A DNA stretch of 34,395 nucleotides. It comes from Megasphaera paucivorans (GTDB taxonomy: Bacteria > Bacillota > Negativicutes > Veillonellales > Megasphaeraceae). Position 1 is the stretch's first letter; every line of letters begins with the position of its first letter. Shown here one piece after another: positions 25,101-31,881 of this stretch. Under the pieces are notes generated by a model. It was given only the letters and a program-made list of their open reading frames with translations. It searched no databases and was not told where the DNA came from. The DNA lies in contig NZ_FNHQ01000028.1 in assembly GCF_900103535.1 (NCBI RefSeq), forward strand, positions 1 to 34,395, in the 5' to 3' direction. Both the position numbers and the translations under genes were made by a program.

Positions 25101-25545
25101 CTAATGTCTGATTATCTAAAGCAGCCGCTGCATTTCGCAAATCGGCAGCACTAATACAAAATGATCGGCACTCCCAAATAAACTGACCAACCATATCGGC
25201 AAAATTGGATTGTCGTGAAGCCATTCGCAATAGGGTGAACTGTTTTTCATATTTATGCAGCAAACGCTGCAACACTATTTTCCGTGCTAATTCCGAAAGA
25301 GACTGCCGCTCTTTCCCCCGTTCCGTAAATACACGATAGGCCAGCCGGGAAAATCCTAAAATTTGTATACCTGCAAAACCTTTTTCTGGCATAGTTTCAG
25401 CAAACCGTCTTTCCATACCATAGGTTCCCTGATCTGGCACAAGTAATAATGCTTTGCCGCCGTAAGCGGCCCAATTTCTTATTTGTGAAAAACAGTATGC
25501 TGTTTTTCCGCTCCCAGCTTTTCCAAATAGTACTGTAATGGCCAA
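22135..25545 (-). CDS. addB: ATP-dependent nuclease subunit AddB
   Basis: A 1,136-residue AddB, near the Bacillus length. The N-terminal Walker A is GKAGSGKT at 8-15. The middle is a degenerate helicase core with SVERGYMMQSKIVFVCGVNDGIFPKR. The C-terminal nuclease carries GQIDRVDILHEDGRDFIVVIDYKSG. The [4Fe-4S] ligands are YRSCPFAYF and the terminal SCQYCPYAAVC. In Bacillus AddB handles the 5' strand and recognises Chi. The start codon is TTG, with GAGGTG about 5 bases upstream. It heads the addB-addA-sdaAB-sdaAA string; the 270-base gap upstream contains the complex terminator of the radical SAM gene. Confidence 0.95.
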   Translation of the reverse strand: MAITVLFGKAGSGKTAYCFSQIRNWAAYGGKALLLVPDQGTYGMERRFAETMPEKGFAGIQILGFSRLAYRVFTERGKERQSLSELARKIVLQRLLHKYEKQFTLLRMASRQSNFADMVGQFIWECRSFCISAADLRNAAAALDNQTLARKLQDAAVLYEGYCDFLTERFGDADDTMTLLIRELPHYSFLQNAHIWIDGFHWFTPQQMQVIKVLGETAAELTITLTTDPEHVAEQQRETALFHRSYEVYCQLRELFPGLKIQAITHNDNKKTDVFINNFFQIVPRKQEQPVENVHVIECSNYEVEIDTVARRILELCRQGFRYRDMLILSRSSDLYTHIAERVFCKYHIPCFSDYRRPMTEHPVTEAIIAVLDVLKSHWAYEPLFRLLKTDLLPLNRHDVDTLENYCLAHGIQGYHWLQNKNWTYYTRHFIDDKVIHSRNEMEYLAHINEIRHVIYELVNPLYAASQELHTLRQWCTLLYQWLQHSGIIETLRRWKQSDDMQGHAIESKEHEQVFKQILELLQELVELCGDDTVDLEEFSQMIADGLDSLTFSIIPPTLDHVTITSVERGYMMQSKIVFVCGVNDGIFPKRSSDENLLTDNERKELGALGIVLGPGSRFRSFQERFLFYIAVTRATEQIYLSYALADEEGAVLEASTWIHQMVDQGYVVPGKMENGSIPAGRESEYIVSLPVALRYLPVMLRPAAEGKSVADLWWALYDWSYGHGWREQTVHAVQGLFHKNVPQPLPLDLVRRLYAPQGKLRGSVTKFERYRSCPFAYFSQYGLGLEERPVYRFAAPDLGMLVHGALRLMGSELLARGRQWRDVEEKEIVGMCRQATERLAPNIQHDILMTNAYFEQIKERLIKTLIRTVKRLCSFSQASRFQMAALEKSFGCEKDEWQPLRFMLENGMEVIVTGQIDRVDILHEDGRDFIVVIDYKSGTKKIDLTQVYFGLELQLLTYMYIALLNLDSDAVPAAILYCYVRDDKTFLNRPVTEEEKEELYNKRSKLNGCYLKDSQVMQKLDTSMEGISQYLNLRLKKDGTLSTQSVNVYSEETWQALLLLTSDRIRAIAECIAKGDISIRPILLSQRTSCQYCPYAAVCSFDPKLKENKYAAEQKRKAVEIIKEIEEGGAAHGLD

Positions 25546-25709
25546 GGTGTCACCTCATTTCAAATACGGTTCTCCATGTATTGTATCATATCCATTTATT
25601 TTATAGATTAAAAACGGATTAAAAATTTACGATATTTTCATCATTTGTCCACTGTAATAATACACGTGGTGTTTTATATTTATTTATTTTCTTGATTGAT
25701 TAAAATAAA

Positions 25710-25807
25710 AAACCAGACACTCTTTGATAAGCTCCTCTTGTGGTAGACAGTTTTATTGTTTCAACTGTCTACCACAAGGGGAACGTATCATTTTGGAGGT
25801 CTGGTTT
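25710..25807 (-). terminator. Large composite hairpin ending the radical SAM transcript
   Basis: A central 19-bp stem (25734-25752 with 25763-25781, one G-U, loop of 10) sits inside two outer helices: TGATA/TATCA (25725-25729 with 25786-25790) and AAACCAGAC/GTCTGGTTT (25710-25718 with 25799-25807). On the minus strand the last helix is followed by TTTTTTATTTT, so it can terminate transcription. The nested design spans about 98 bases, larger than a usual terminator. Confidence 0.8.
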
Positions 25808-25815
25808 ATCATTTT

Positions 25816-26784
25816 TTATAAAGCAGCACATACTTTGTGAGCAAACATGCCCGATACTTCACAACGCTGCAGCCATTTTAAATCGTAAGGCTCATAGGAC
25901 ACATATTCATATGCCGAAACATCGAGCATCGTTCCATCCCAATCAGAATGAATATCGCCATTTTGCTTAATTAAAATATCATAAAGTATGGCATACGTCA
26001 CCTCGTTACGTTCGTCTCGTTCGATTATAGTACTATAGGGAAGCGTCTTATGATACGTCATTTCCATCCCCTTATAATCAAAATGAAATCCACATCGCAT
26101 ACGACATCCATCTAACCCGATATATCGGGCAATGCGTTTTAAATCCCGCAAAATTTTATCATTTTTTTCTTCATAAAGATTGTCCGGCGTAGTTTCTGTA
26201 TAATCAAAGCGAAATTGGATAGATGCCCCGGGAATCTCATGAAATCGTTCTAAATACGGAACAATTCCAGTAACCGGATAATTTTTATATAATACGCAAT
26301 TAATACGAAAGGGAACCGCCAATCTTCCCAAAAGCCGATCATTCGATTCTTGAACATAATGCTGCATGTGCCTTGACACATTAATACATGTAATTTTATT
26401 TTTATTCCTTCGTGTAAAGGTTATTATATCTTCCTCCGACTGAAACTGTGATACAGGAAGCGTCGTATTAATGTATATTTTATGTGTATGCGGAATGATA
26501 TCCAGCATTTTCTGCAAAGATTCCAAATTGGCAAAAGGTTCTCCTCCTGTAAATACAAAATCACAATAAGGAGTAATCTTATCCATAAGTTTGATACTGT
26601 CACAAATTTTCTCTACTGAAAAGCCATCCATATTATTATACTCTTCCTTATTGATGCAAAAGGGGCAGTGGTTATTGCAGTTATACGGAACAAATACGGT
26701 GACCGTTGCGCCGCCTTCACGAGTTTTATAAGGATGTCTTAACTGAAGTGGATCCGTTGAACGGATCTTTTGAATATCTATCAT
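25816..26784 (-). CDS. Orphan radical SAM protein
   Basis: A 322-residue radical SAM enzyme. The cluster motif is CNNHCPFC (Cys36, Cys40, Cys43, CxxxCxxC) and the SAM-binding GGEPF follows near 79-84. The N-terminal part is a typical partial TIM barrel (YINTTLP, NVSRHMQHYV, RINCVLYK). The C-terminal part has further cysteines, including DGCRMRCGFHFDY and the terminal VCAAL, and a GDIHSDWDG stretch; it may be a substrate domain but is too short to be a clear SPASM. GAGG lies 8 bases before the ATG. It is a single-gene unit with its own promoter and terminator. No peptide precursor gene is apparent beside it. Substrate unknown. Confidence 0.85.
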   Translation of the reverse strand: MIDIQKIRSTDPLQLRHPYKTREGGATVTVFVPYNCNNHCPFCINKEEYNNMDGFSVEKICDSIKLMDKITPYCDFVFTGGEPFANLESLQKMLDIIPHTHKIYINTTLPVSQFQSEEDIITFTRRNKNKITCINVSRHMQHYVQESNDRLLGRLAVPFRINCVLYKNYPVTGIVPYLERFHEIPGASIQFRFDYTETTPDNLYEEKNDKILRDLKRIARYIGLDGCRMRCGFHFDYKGMEMTYHKTLPYSTIIERDERNEVTYAILYDILIKQNGDIHSDWDGTMLDVSAYEYVSYEPYDLKWLQRCEVSGMFAHKVCAAL

Positions 26785-26909
26785 TTCAATCGCCTCATAT
26801 CTTTTTTACATCTTTATTCCGCTTCCCCTTTGTCATTCTGCATGGAAAAAAGAAACCAGTTACAATACTGCCAGGATGGCAAAATAAAAGATTCTTATAT
26901 ATCAATCCT

Positions 26910-26937
26910 ATTCTACCATAAAAAGTTATTTCGTCAA
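26910..26937 (-). promoter_or_regulatory. Promoter of the radical SAM gene
   Basis: TTGACG (26937-26932) and TAGAAT (26915-26910) on the minus strand with a 16-base spacer. The rest of the 371-base gap (26785-27155) is AT-rich with short oligo-A/T palindromes and no convincing gene or strong terminator. Confidence 0.6.
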
Positions 26938-27155
26938 ACACATAATCAGCATTCCTAAAAGTGAACTTTATCACAATAAAAATTCACAACAACGTGATAC
27001 TTTTTCTTTTTTTAATTAAAAAGAACGACAATTATCATTTTTAACAAAAAATTGATAGCATTTACACCTATTTGAATGACACCTTCTACCATTTTAATAA
27101 AATAATTTCAATTTTTATACGTACTTTCCAGAACATAACACATACTATTTATTAT

Positions 27156-28493
27156 TTACCTATGATTAGAACGCCGCCATATTTTTTGTTTTTCTGCTGC
27201 ATCTATCAATGTTTCCCGAAATGCAGGATGAGCAATGGAAATAAGTGCCTCTGCTCTTTGCCAAGTAGTCTTTCCTGTAAGAGCAGCAACCCCATATTCT
27301 GTTACAATGCATGGCGCCTGTGTCCGCGGCGTAGTAATAATATCTCCAGCTGTAAACCTTGGTAAAATGCGAGAATGAATGTGTCCTTTTGTATCAAAGA
27401 AAGCAGAGCTCATAGCTAAAAAAGCTTGTCCATGTTCGGATAAATATGTTCCAGTCACAAAATCCAGTTGTCCTCCGGTACCACTGATCTGCCTCGTTCC
27501 GGCTGATTCAGAACATACCTGACCATATAAATCCACTGCAATACAGCCATTAATCGAAACAAAATTCTTAAACTGGCCAATAATATAAGGGTCATTGACA
27601 TAGCTCATAGGTGCCGACATTATATCCATATTATGATCCATATAATCATACAGTTCTCGAGATCCGGCACATGTCGAAAAAACACCTTTACCACGCTGCA
27701 GTTCTTTTTTTTGATTAGTAATTTTACCTGCTTGATACAAGCTCAAATACCCATCACTCATAAATTCAGCATGCATTCCCAAATCTTTCAGTTCGGAACG
27801 TGCAATTAAATCACCTAATGCATTGGGCGTCCCTCCAATTCCTAATTGTAACGTCATACCGTTTTGCAAATAAGGAAAAATATAAGCTGCAATTTTTTTA
27901 TCAATATCCGTTGCGGTAGAACTAGGCACTACCCCAACCGGAACGTTGCTTTCTACAATGCAGTCCACCTTTGAAATATGAATATGATCACAAGCAAGAC
28001 CATAAATGACCGGCATGTTAGGATTTACTTCCAAAATAACATGTGCAGCCTTATCAATGATTTCCTGCGTAGCACAGTTATTAAGTCCAAAACTGAAGTT
28101 GCCGTTTTTATCCATAGGAGCTGCTGTAATCATGACAACATCCACGTTAGCTAGTCCACGGGTATAATAAGAACCGCAGTTGCGAAACAACATAGGTGAA
28201 AAAAAAGCTCCTCCTCTGTCAATATAGTGCCGTCCATATCCTGAACAATGCCACGTATTATATGTAAACGATATATTCTCGGGATCTTGTTCTGCTACTT
28301 TTACCGGTTTTACCTCTAGATTTCCCCGCACATTTACATCATGGAGTTCTCCTTTCCGAGCGGCTAATGCTGCATCTAAAAGTTCCGGAAATGCTGCTCC
28401 AGCACAATAATCAACCCAGTCTCCATCTTGGACAATCTTAACGGCTTTTTCCGGAGTCTTTAACTTTTTTTCATATTCCTTCATATAATTCAT
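27156..28493 (-). CDS. Acetyl-CoA hydrolase/CoA-transferase family protein
   Basis: A 445-residue protein of the class I-like acyl-CoA:carboxylate CoA-transferase family (Cat1/4-hydroxybutyrate/butyryl-CoA:acetate CoA-transferase type). LQLGIGGTPNALG near 225 is the oxyanion/CoA loop and the Glu of QVCSESAGTRQISGTGGQLDF near 325 is the probable catalytic nucleophile. The start at 28493 has AGGGG about 10 bases upstream; the longer frame runs into iorB. It is the last gene of the ior operon, 13 bases after iorB. Transfer of CoA from an aryl-acetyl-CoA to acetate or a fatty acid is the natural inference, but butyryl- or propionyl-CoA is equally compatible with the family. Confidence 0.88.
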   Translation of the reverse strand: MNYMKEYEKKLKTPEKAVKIVQDGDWVDYCAGAAFPELLDAALAARKGELHDVNVRGNLEVKPVKVAEQDPENISFTYNTWHCSGYGRHYIDRGGAFFSPMLFRNCGSYYTRGLANVDVVMITAAPMDKNGNFSFGLNNCATQEIIDKAAHVILEVNPNMPVIYGLACDHIHISKVDCIVESNVPVGVVPSSTATDIDKKIAAYIFPYLQNGMTLQLGIGGTPNALGDLIARSELKDLGMHAEFMSDGYLSLYQAGKITNQKKELQRGKGVFSTCAGSRELYDYMDHNMDIMSAPMSYVNDPYIIGQFKNFVSINGCIAVDLYGQVCSESAGTRQISGTGGQLDFVTGTYLSEHGQAFLAMSSAFFDTKGHIHSRILPRFTAGDIITTPRTQAPCIVTEYGVAALTGKTTWQRAEALISIAHPAFRETLIDAAEKQKIWRRSNHR

Positions 28494-28506
28494 GTCTTTG
28501 TTTCCC

Positions 28507-29079
28507 CTATGCTTCAAGCCCTGCATGATATGCCCGAATATTAACATCAATAGTTTTTGGTTTTACATTATCACGTATAGCTTGTTCCCAATCAATATGC
28601 ATGAGTCCCATTGCTTTAACAAGGGCCCCAAAAAGAACAACATTCATACATTTCGGATTGCCAAGATTACGGGCAATATCTCCTGCTTTGATTACAGCAG
28701 CATCTGCATGAGATATAATTTCCTCAATGATATGTGATGGATAATCACATGCTCCCATGAGAATAGGTGCTGAAGGAATTTGATAATCATTGACAACTAT
28801 TTTTCCCTCCGGCCGAAGATGTCCGAGATATCGCAATCCTTCCATTTGTTCAAAAGCTACCAGCACATCGGCTTCTCCTTTTCCAATAATCGGTGAAAAG
28901 ACTTTTTTTCCAAATCGCACCTGCGTACTAACACTACCTCCCCTCTGGCTCATGCCATGTATTTCTGACATTTTCACATCATAACCAGCGGTAATCAATC
29001 CACTTGACAAGATAGAACTGGCAAGAATAGTTCCCTGCCCACCTACACCTACCAATAAAATATTTTTTACATCTGTCAT
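28507..29079 (-). CDS. iorB: Indolepyruvate ferredoxin oxidoreductase, beta subunit
   Basis: A 190-residue gamma-domain subunit of the two-subunit 2-oxoacid:ferredoxin oxidoreductase. VGVGGQGTILASSIL near 10-24 and EIHGMSQRGGSVSTQVRFG near 39-57 are the hallmarks. It works with IorA in oxidising aryl pyruvates to aryl-acetyl-CoA with reduction of ferredoxin. Two bases separate its ATG from the iorA stop, so translation is coupled. Confidence 0.95.
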   Translation of the reverse strand: MTDVKNILLVGVGGQGTILASSILSSGLITAGYDVKMSEIHGMSQRGGSVSTQVRFGKKVFSPIIGKGEADVLVAFEQMEGLRYLGHLRPEGKIVVNDYQIPSAPILMGACDYPSHIIEEIISHADAAVIKAGDIARNLGNPKCMNVVLFGALVKAMGLMHIDWEQAIRDNVKPKTIDVNIRAYHAGLEA

Positions 29080-29081
29080 GA

Positions 29082-30860
29082 TTATTCACCGATCCTTTCT
29101 ATGGCTTGCACCGGACACACCTGTGCGCACACGGTACACCCATCACATTGTACATCATCAATATTGACTTTCTTATCTTCTTTTTTATAAATAAGTGCCG
29201 GACATCCCGTCGTCGTACACTTACGACAGCCAATGCACTTCTCTGTATCTACCCGGCAAGTTCCTTTATAATGTCCAAACTCAGCAAGATCTTCAGGTGT
29301 ATGCTTTTTCAAAACACACGGCCACCGAGTAATAATAACTGACGGCCCCTCAAGTGACATCGCCCATTCCAGCGCATCATCAACTTCTTTTAAATGGAGC
29401 GGATTGACCGTTCGAACATATTTAATTCCTAACGCTTTTACCAGTAATGGCAAATCTGTAACATTTGATTTATCCCCCTGCAAGGTATATCCTGAACCTG
29501 GATTATCCTGATGTCCTGTCATCCCCGTAATACGATTATCCAAAATAACAGTAACAATTTTGCTATTGTTATATACTGCCTGCAGTAAGCTGTTCATTCC
29601 TGTATGGAAAAAAGTGGAATCGCCAAGGACTGCAACAACACGCATAGAATCATTATACTTTTCAAACACTTTTTTTGCCCCATGAGCCGTACTAATACTC
29701 GATCCCATGCAAATACAGGTATCTTGAGCATTAAGCGGTTCAGATCCGCCCAATCCATAACAACCGATATCACCCGTCATCATAACGTTTTTCTTTTTAC
29801 TTAAAGCGTAAAAAAATCCGCGATGTGGACAACCTGCACATAATGTGGGCGGACGTCCAATTACTTTGTCTGTATCATAAGAAATGGTAGAACGCACTTC
29901 TCCCAAAAGGGTTTTAGCCACAATATCAGGATTTAATTCTTCAATTCCAGGTATTTTATCTTTCCCAATACAATGAATTCCCGCCGCTTTGATTTGTATT
30001 TCCAAAAAAGGATCTAGCTCTTCAATGACATATAACGTCCCCACTGCTTTAGCAAATGTTTTGATTTTTTCTATAGGCAGCGGATTGGTAAAGCCCAATT
30101 TCAGATAGGAGGCCTTATCCCCAAAAACTTCTTTGGCATATTGAAAAGAAATGCCAGAGGTGATAACTCCTATATGCTTATCATTCCATTCTATATAATT
30201 TAATGGTGTCTGTTCAGAATACGACGCTAATTTCTTTAAACGGTCTTCTACGACATAATGCAATTTTTTTGCATGTGCCGGAATAAGCGAGTACTTAGCA
30301 AAATTTTTCACATATGGTTTTTTTTCCCGTTCTTCCCGTTCCTTAAATTCTACTAAGCTTTTACTATGACATACACGTGTCGTCATCCGAAATAACACTG
30401 GGGTATCGAATTTTTCACTTATTTCCAATGCAGTTTTGACCATATCTTTAGCTTCTTGACTATCACTCGGTTCAACCATCGCCACTTTAGCCGCTACGGC
30501 AAAATGACGGTTATCTTGTTCATTTTGTGAAGAATGAAGTCCCGGATCATCTGCATCTACAATAATTAATCCTCCATTTACACCTGCATATGCATAACTA
30601 AAAAAGGGATCTGCTGCAACATTAAGTCCAACCATTTTCATAGCCGAAAGCGCTCTCCCTCCCGCTAAAGAAGCTCCAATAGCGCTTTCAACAGCGACTT
30701 TTTCATTCGGAGCCCATTCAGCTATAATATCGCCCTTATACTTGCCAATATTTTCCAAGATTTCAGTACTAGGCGTTCCTGGATAGGCAGCTGCATAGAC
30801 CACTCCGGCTTCATATGCACCGCGAGCAACTCCTTCATTTCCTGACAACAATTTTTTCAT
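29082..30860 (-). CDS. iorA: Indolepyruvate ferredoxin oxidoreductase, alpha subunit
   Basis: A 592-residue thiamine-diphosphate enzyme. N-terminal pyrimidine-binding domain: YPGTPSTEILENI, SAIGASLAGGRALSAMK. The CAGCPHRGFF motif and GDIGCYGLGGSEPLNAQDTCICMGSSI near 360-390 belong to the TPP/Mg-binding domain, with GDSTFFHTGMNSLLQAVYNN following. Two ferredoxin-like [4Fe-4S] motifs lie at the C-terminus, CIGCRKCTTTGCP and CDGCTVCAQVCPV. In anaerobes IorAB oxidises indole-, phenyl- and hydroxyphenylpyruvate. GAGGG lies 6 bases before the ATG. A palindrome shared with iclR lies 41 bases upstream of the start. Confidence 0.96.
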   Translation of the reverse strand: MKKLLSGNEGVARGAYEAGVVYAAAYPGTPSTEILENIGKYKGDIIAEWAPNEKVAVESAIGASLAGGRALSAMKMVGLNVAADPFFSYAYAGVNGGLIIVDADDPGLHSSQNEQDNRHFAVAAKVAMVEPSDSQEAKDMVKTALEISEKFDTPVLFRMTTRVCHSKSLVEFKEREEREKKPYVKNFAKYSLIPAHAKKLHYVVEDRLKKLASYSEQTPLNYIEWNDKHIGVITSGISFQYAKEVFGDKASYLKLGFTNPLPIEKIKTFAKAVGTLYVIEELDPFLEIQIKAAGIHCIGKDKIPGIEELNPDIVAKTLLGEVRSTISYDTDKVIGRPPTLCAGCPHRGFFYALSKKKNVMMTGDIGCYGLGGSEPLNAQDTCICMGSSISTAHGAKKVFEKYNDSMRVVAVLGDSTFFHTGMNSLLQAVYNNSKIVTVILDNRITGMTGHQDNPGSGYTLQGDKSNVTDLPLLVKALGIKYVRTVNPLHLKEVDDALEWAMSLEGPSVIITRWPCVLKKHTPEDLAEFGHYKGTCRVDTEKCIGCRKCTTTGCPALIYKKEDKKVNIDDVQCDGCTVCAQVCPVQAIERIGE

Positions 30861-30900
30861 CTGTATCCCTCATTTCTTTAAATATATGTTATTGTATATT

Positions 30901-30917
30901 GTTGCTGTATACGCAAC
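30901..30917. promoter_or_regulatory. Candidate operator upstream of iorA
   Basis: GTTGCTGTATACGCAAC is a palindrome with GTTGC and GCAAC arms around a 7-base centre. The same arms and spacing, plus a TGTTCC two bases further on, occur upstream of iclR (31736-31752). A binding site for the IclR-family protein is inferred. Confidence 0.65.
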
Positions 30918-30952
30918 AGTGTTCCCTTTTTGTAGCAGAAAAATCACTTTGC

Positions 30953-31705
30953 TTACACAATATGTGAAATTTCTTCCGCCGTTTCTTTCACAGCCGCAAT
31001 AATCTCCGGCAATTCCCGTTCCGATATCCTAGTTACTGGTCCAGATAAACTAATCGCCGCTGTAATTTCATGATTTTCTCCAAAAATAGGTGCCGCTATA
31101 CAGGTAAGACCTATTTCTAATTCCTCTCTATCTACAGCATATCCATCCGTGTGGATTTGAGACAATTCCTGCCGCAGCAGATTCCAATCAGTCACTGTAT
31201 GTTCCGTAAAACGTGGCAGTATGCAGTTTTCATATTGCCGTAAAAAAGCGTCATCAGCATATGCCATAAGACACTTTCCTGAGGCCGAACAATAACTGGG
31301 GCTGACAGAACCAACAGGAGGAGCTAAATTTAGCACCTGCTGCGATTGAATTTTTTCTAAAACAATATGCTGCGGATACGGCCCGCCGTTCCGTTGTAAA
31401 ACGGTAATATGAACGCCCTCGTTAAATCTTTCAGCTAGTGCCTTAGCATACGGATATGCTAGTTTTTGCAAAGGCTCCTGCTGACGAAACAACATTCCTA
31501 ATGCGTATATCGATAAACCCAGCCAATACTTTCCTGTCTCTTGATTCTGTCGGACAAAACCTCTGCTTTCCAAGGTTTCCAGCGTACGACAAACGGTACT
31601 TTTATGAATACACATTTTTTTACTAATTTGTGTAACACTTAATTCTTTTTTTTCTTGTTGAAAAAGTTGAAAAATTTGCAGAGCCCGATCAATAGAACCT
31701 ATCAC
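30953..31705 (-). CDS. IclR-family transcriptional regulator
   Basis: A 250-residue regulator. The N-terminal winged HTH spans about 1-65 (SIDRALQIFQLF, then LSVTQISKKMCIHKSTVCRTLETLESRGFV), followed by the IclR effector domain with SYCSASGKCLMAY, GYAVDREELEIGLTCIAAPIF and AISLSGP. Effectors of this family are small carboxylates such as aryl acids. The start is the GTG at 31705, with AAGGAGG 7 bases upstream, and fits the family opening. It stands directly before iorA (92-base gap) on the same strand and probably controls the ior/CoA-transferase operon and itself through the paired palindromes. Confidence 0.92.
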   Translation of the reverse strand: MIGSIDRALQIFQLFQQEKKELSVTQISKKMCIHKSTVCRTLETLESRGFVRQNQETGKYWLGLSIYALGMLFRQQEPLQKLAYPYAKALAERFNEGVHITVLQRNGGPYPQHIVLEKIQSQQVLNLAPPVGSVSPSYCSASGKCLMAYADDAFLRQYENCILPRFTEHTVTDWNLLRQELSQIHTDGYAVDREELEIGLTCIAAPIFGENHEITAAISLSGPVTRISERELPEIIAAVKETAEEISHIV

Positions 31706-31735
31706 ACGTCTCCCTCCTTCTAAAAGCAAATTTCA

Positions 31736-31752
31736 GTTGCTATATATGCAAC
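31736..31752. promoter_or_regulatory. Candidate operator upstream of iclR
   Basis: GTTGCTATATATGCAAC, with the same arms and 7-base spacing as the site at 30901-30917, lies 31 bases before the GTG start of iclR. Autoregulation is inferred. Confidence 0.65.
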
Positions 31753-31779
31753 GATGTTCCGAAATAAGCTTACATATAA

Positions 31780-31808
31780 ATGTTATATCTTACCATTATA
31801 TTTGTCAA
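31780..31808 (-). promoter_or_regulatory. Possible iclR promoter
   Basis: Consensus TTGACA (31808-31803) on the minus strand; the best -10 at 17 bases is TAACAT (31785-31780), which is weak. If correct, the palindrome lies downstream of the start of transcription. Confidence 0.4.
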
Positions 31809-31818
31809 TACAAAATAA

Positions 31819-31860
31819 CAGGGAACGCTTTATCATATGTAATACATAAAACGTTCCCTG
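31819..31860 (-). terminator. Terminator of the CDF/ADP-ribosylglycohydrolase transcript
   Basis: CAGGGAACG (31819-31827) and CGTTCCCTG (31852-31860) form a 9-bp stem extended by A/T pairs. On the minus strand it lies 21 bases after the stop codon and is followed by TTATTTTG, a modest T-run. Confidence 0.7.
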
Positions 31861-31881
31861 CTATCGATTTTTATAATGATT

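Noticed and set aside
27020-27045. Fur-box-like AATTATCATTTT near the radical SAM/CoA-transferase gap
   Set aside because: The match is only to one half of the palindrome in a very AT-rich region and lies far from the nearby promoter.
31817-31866. GGGAACG/CGTTCCC stem as a third IclR site because it resembles the TGTTCC next to the operators
   Set aside because: It lacks the GTTGC/GCAAC arms and is positioned as the terminator of the ADP-ribosylglycohydrolase gene.
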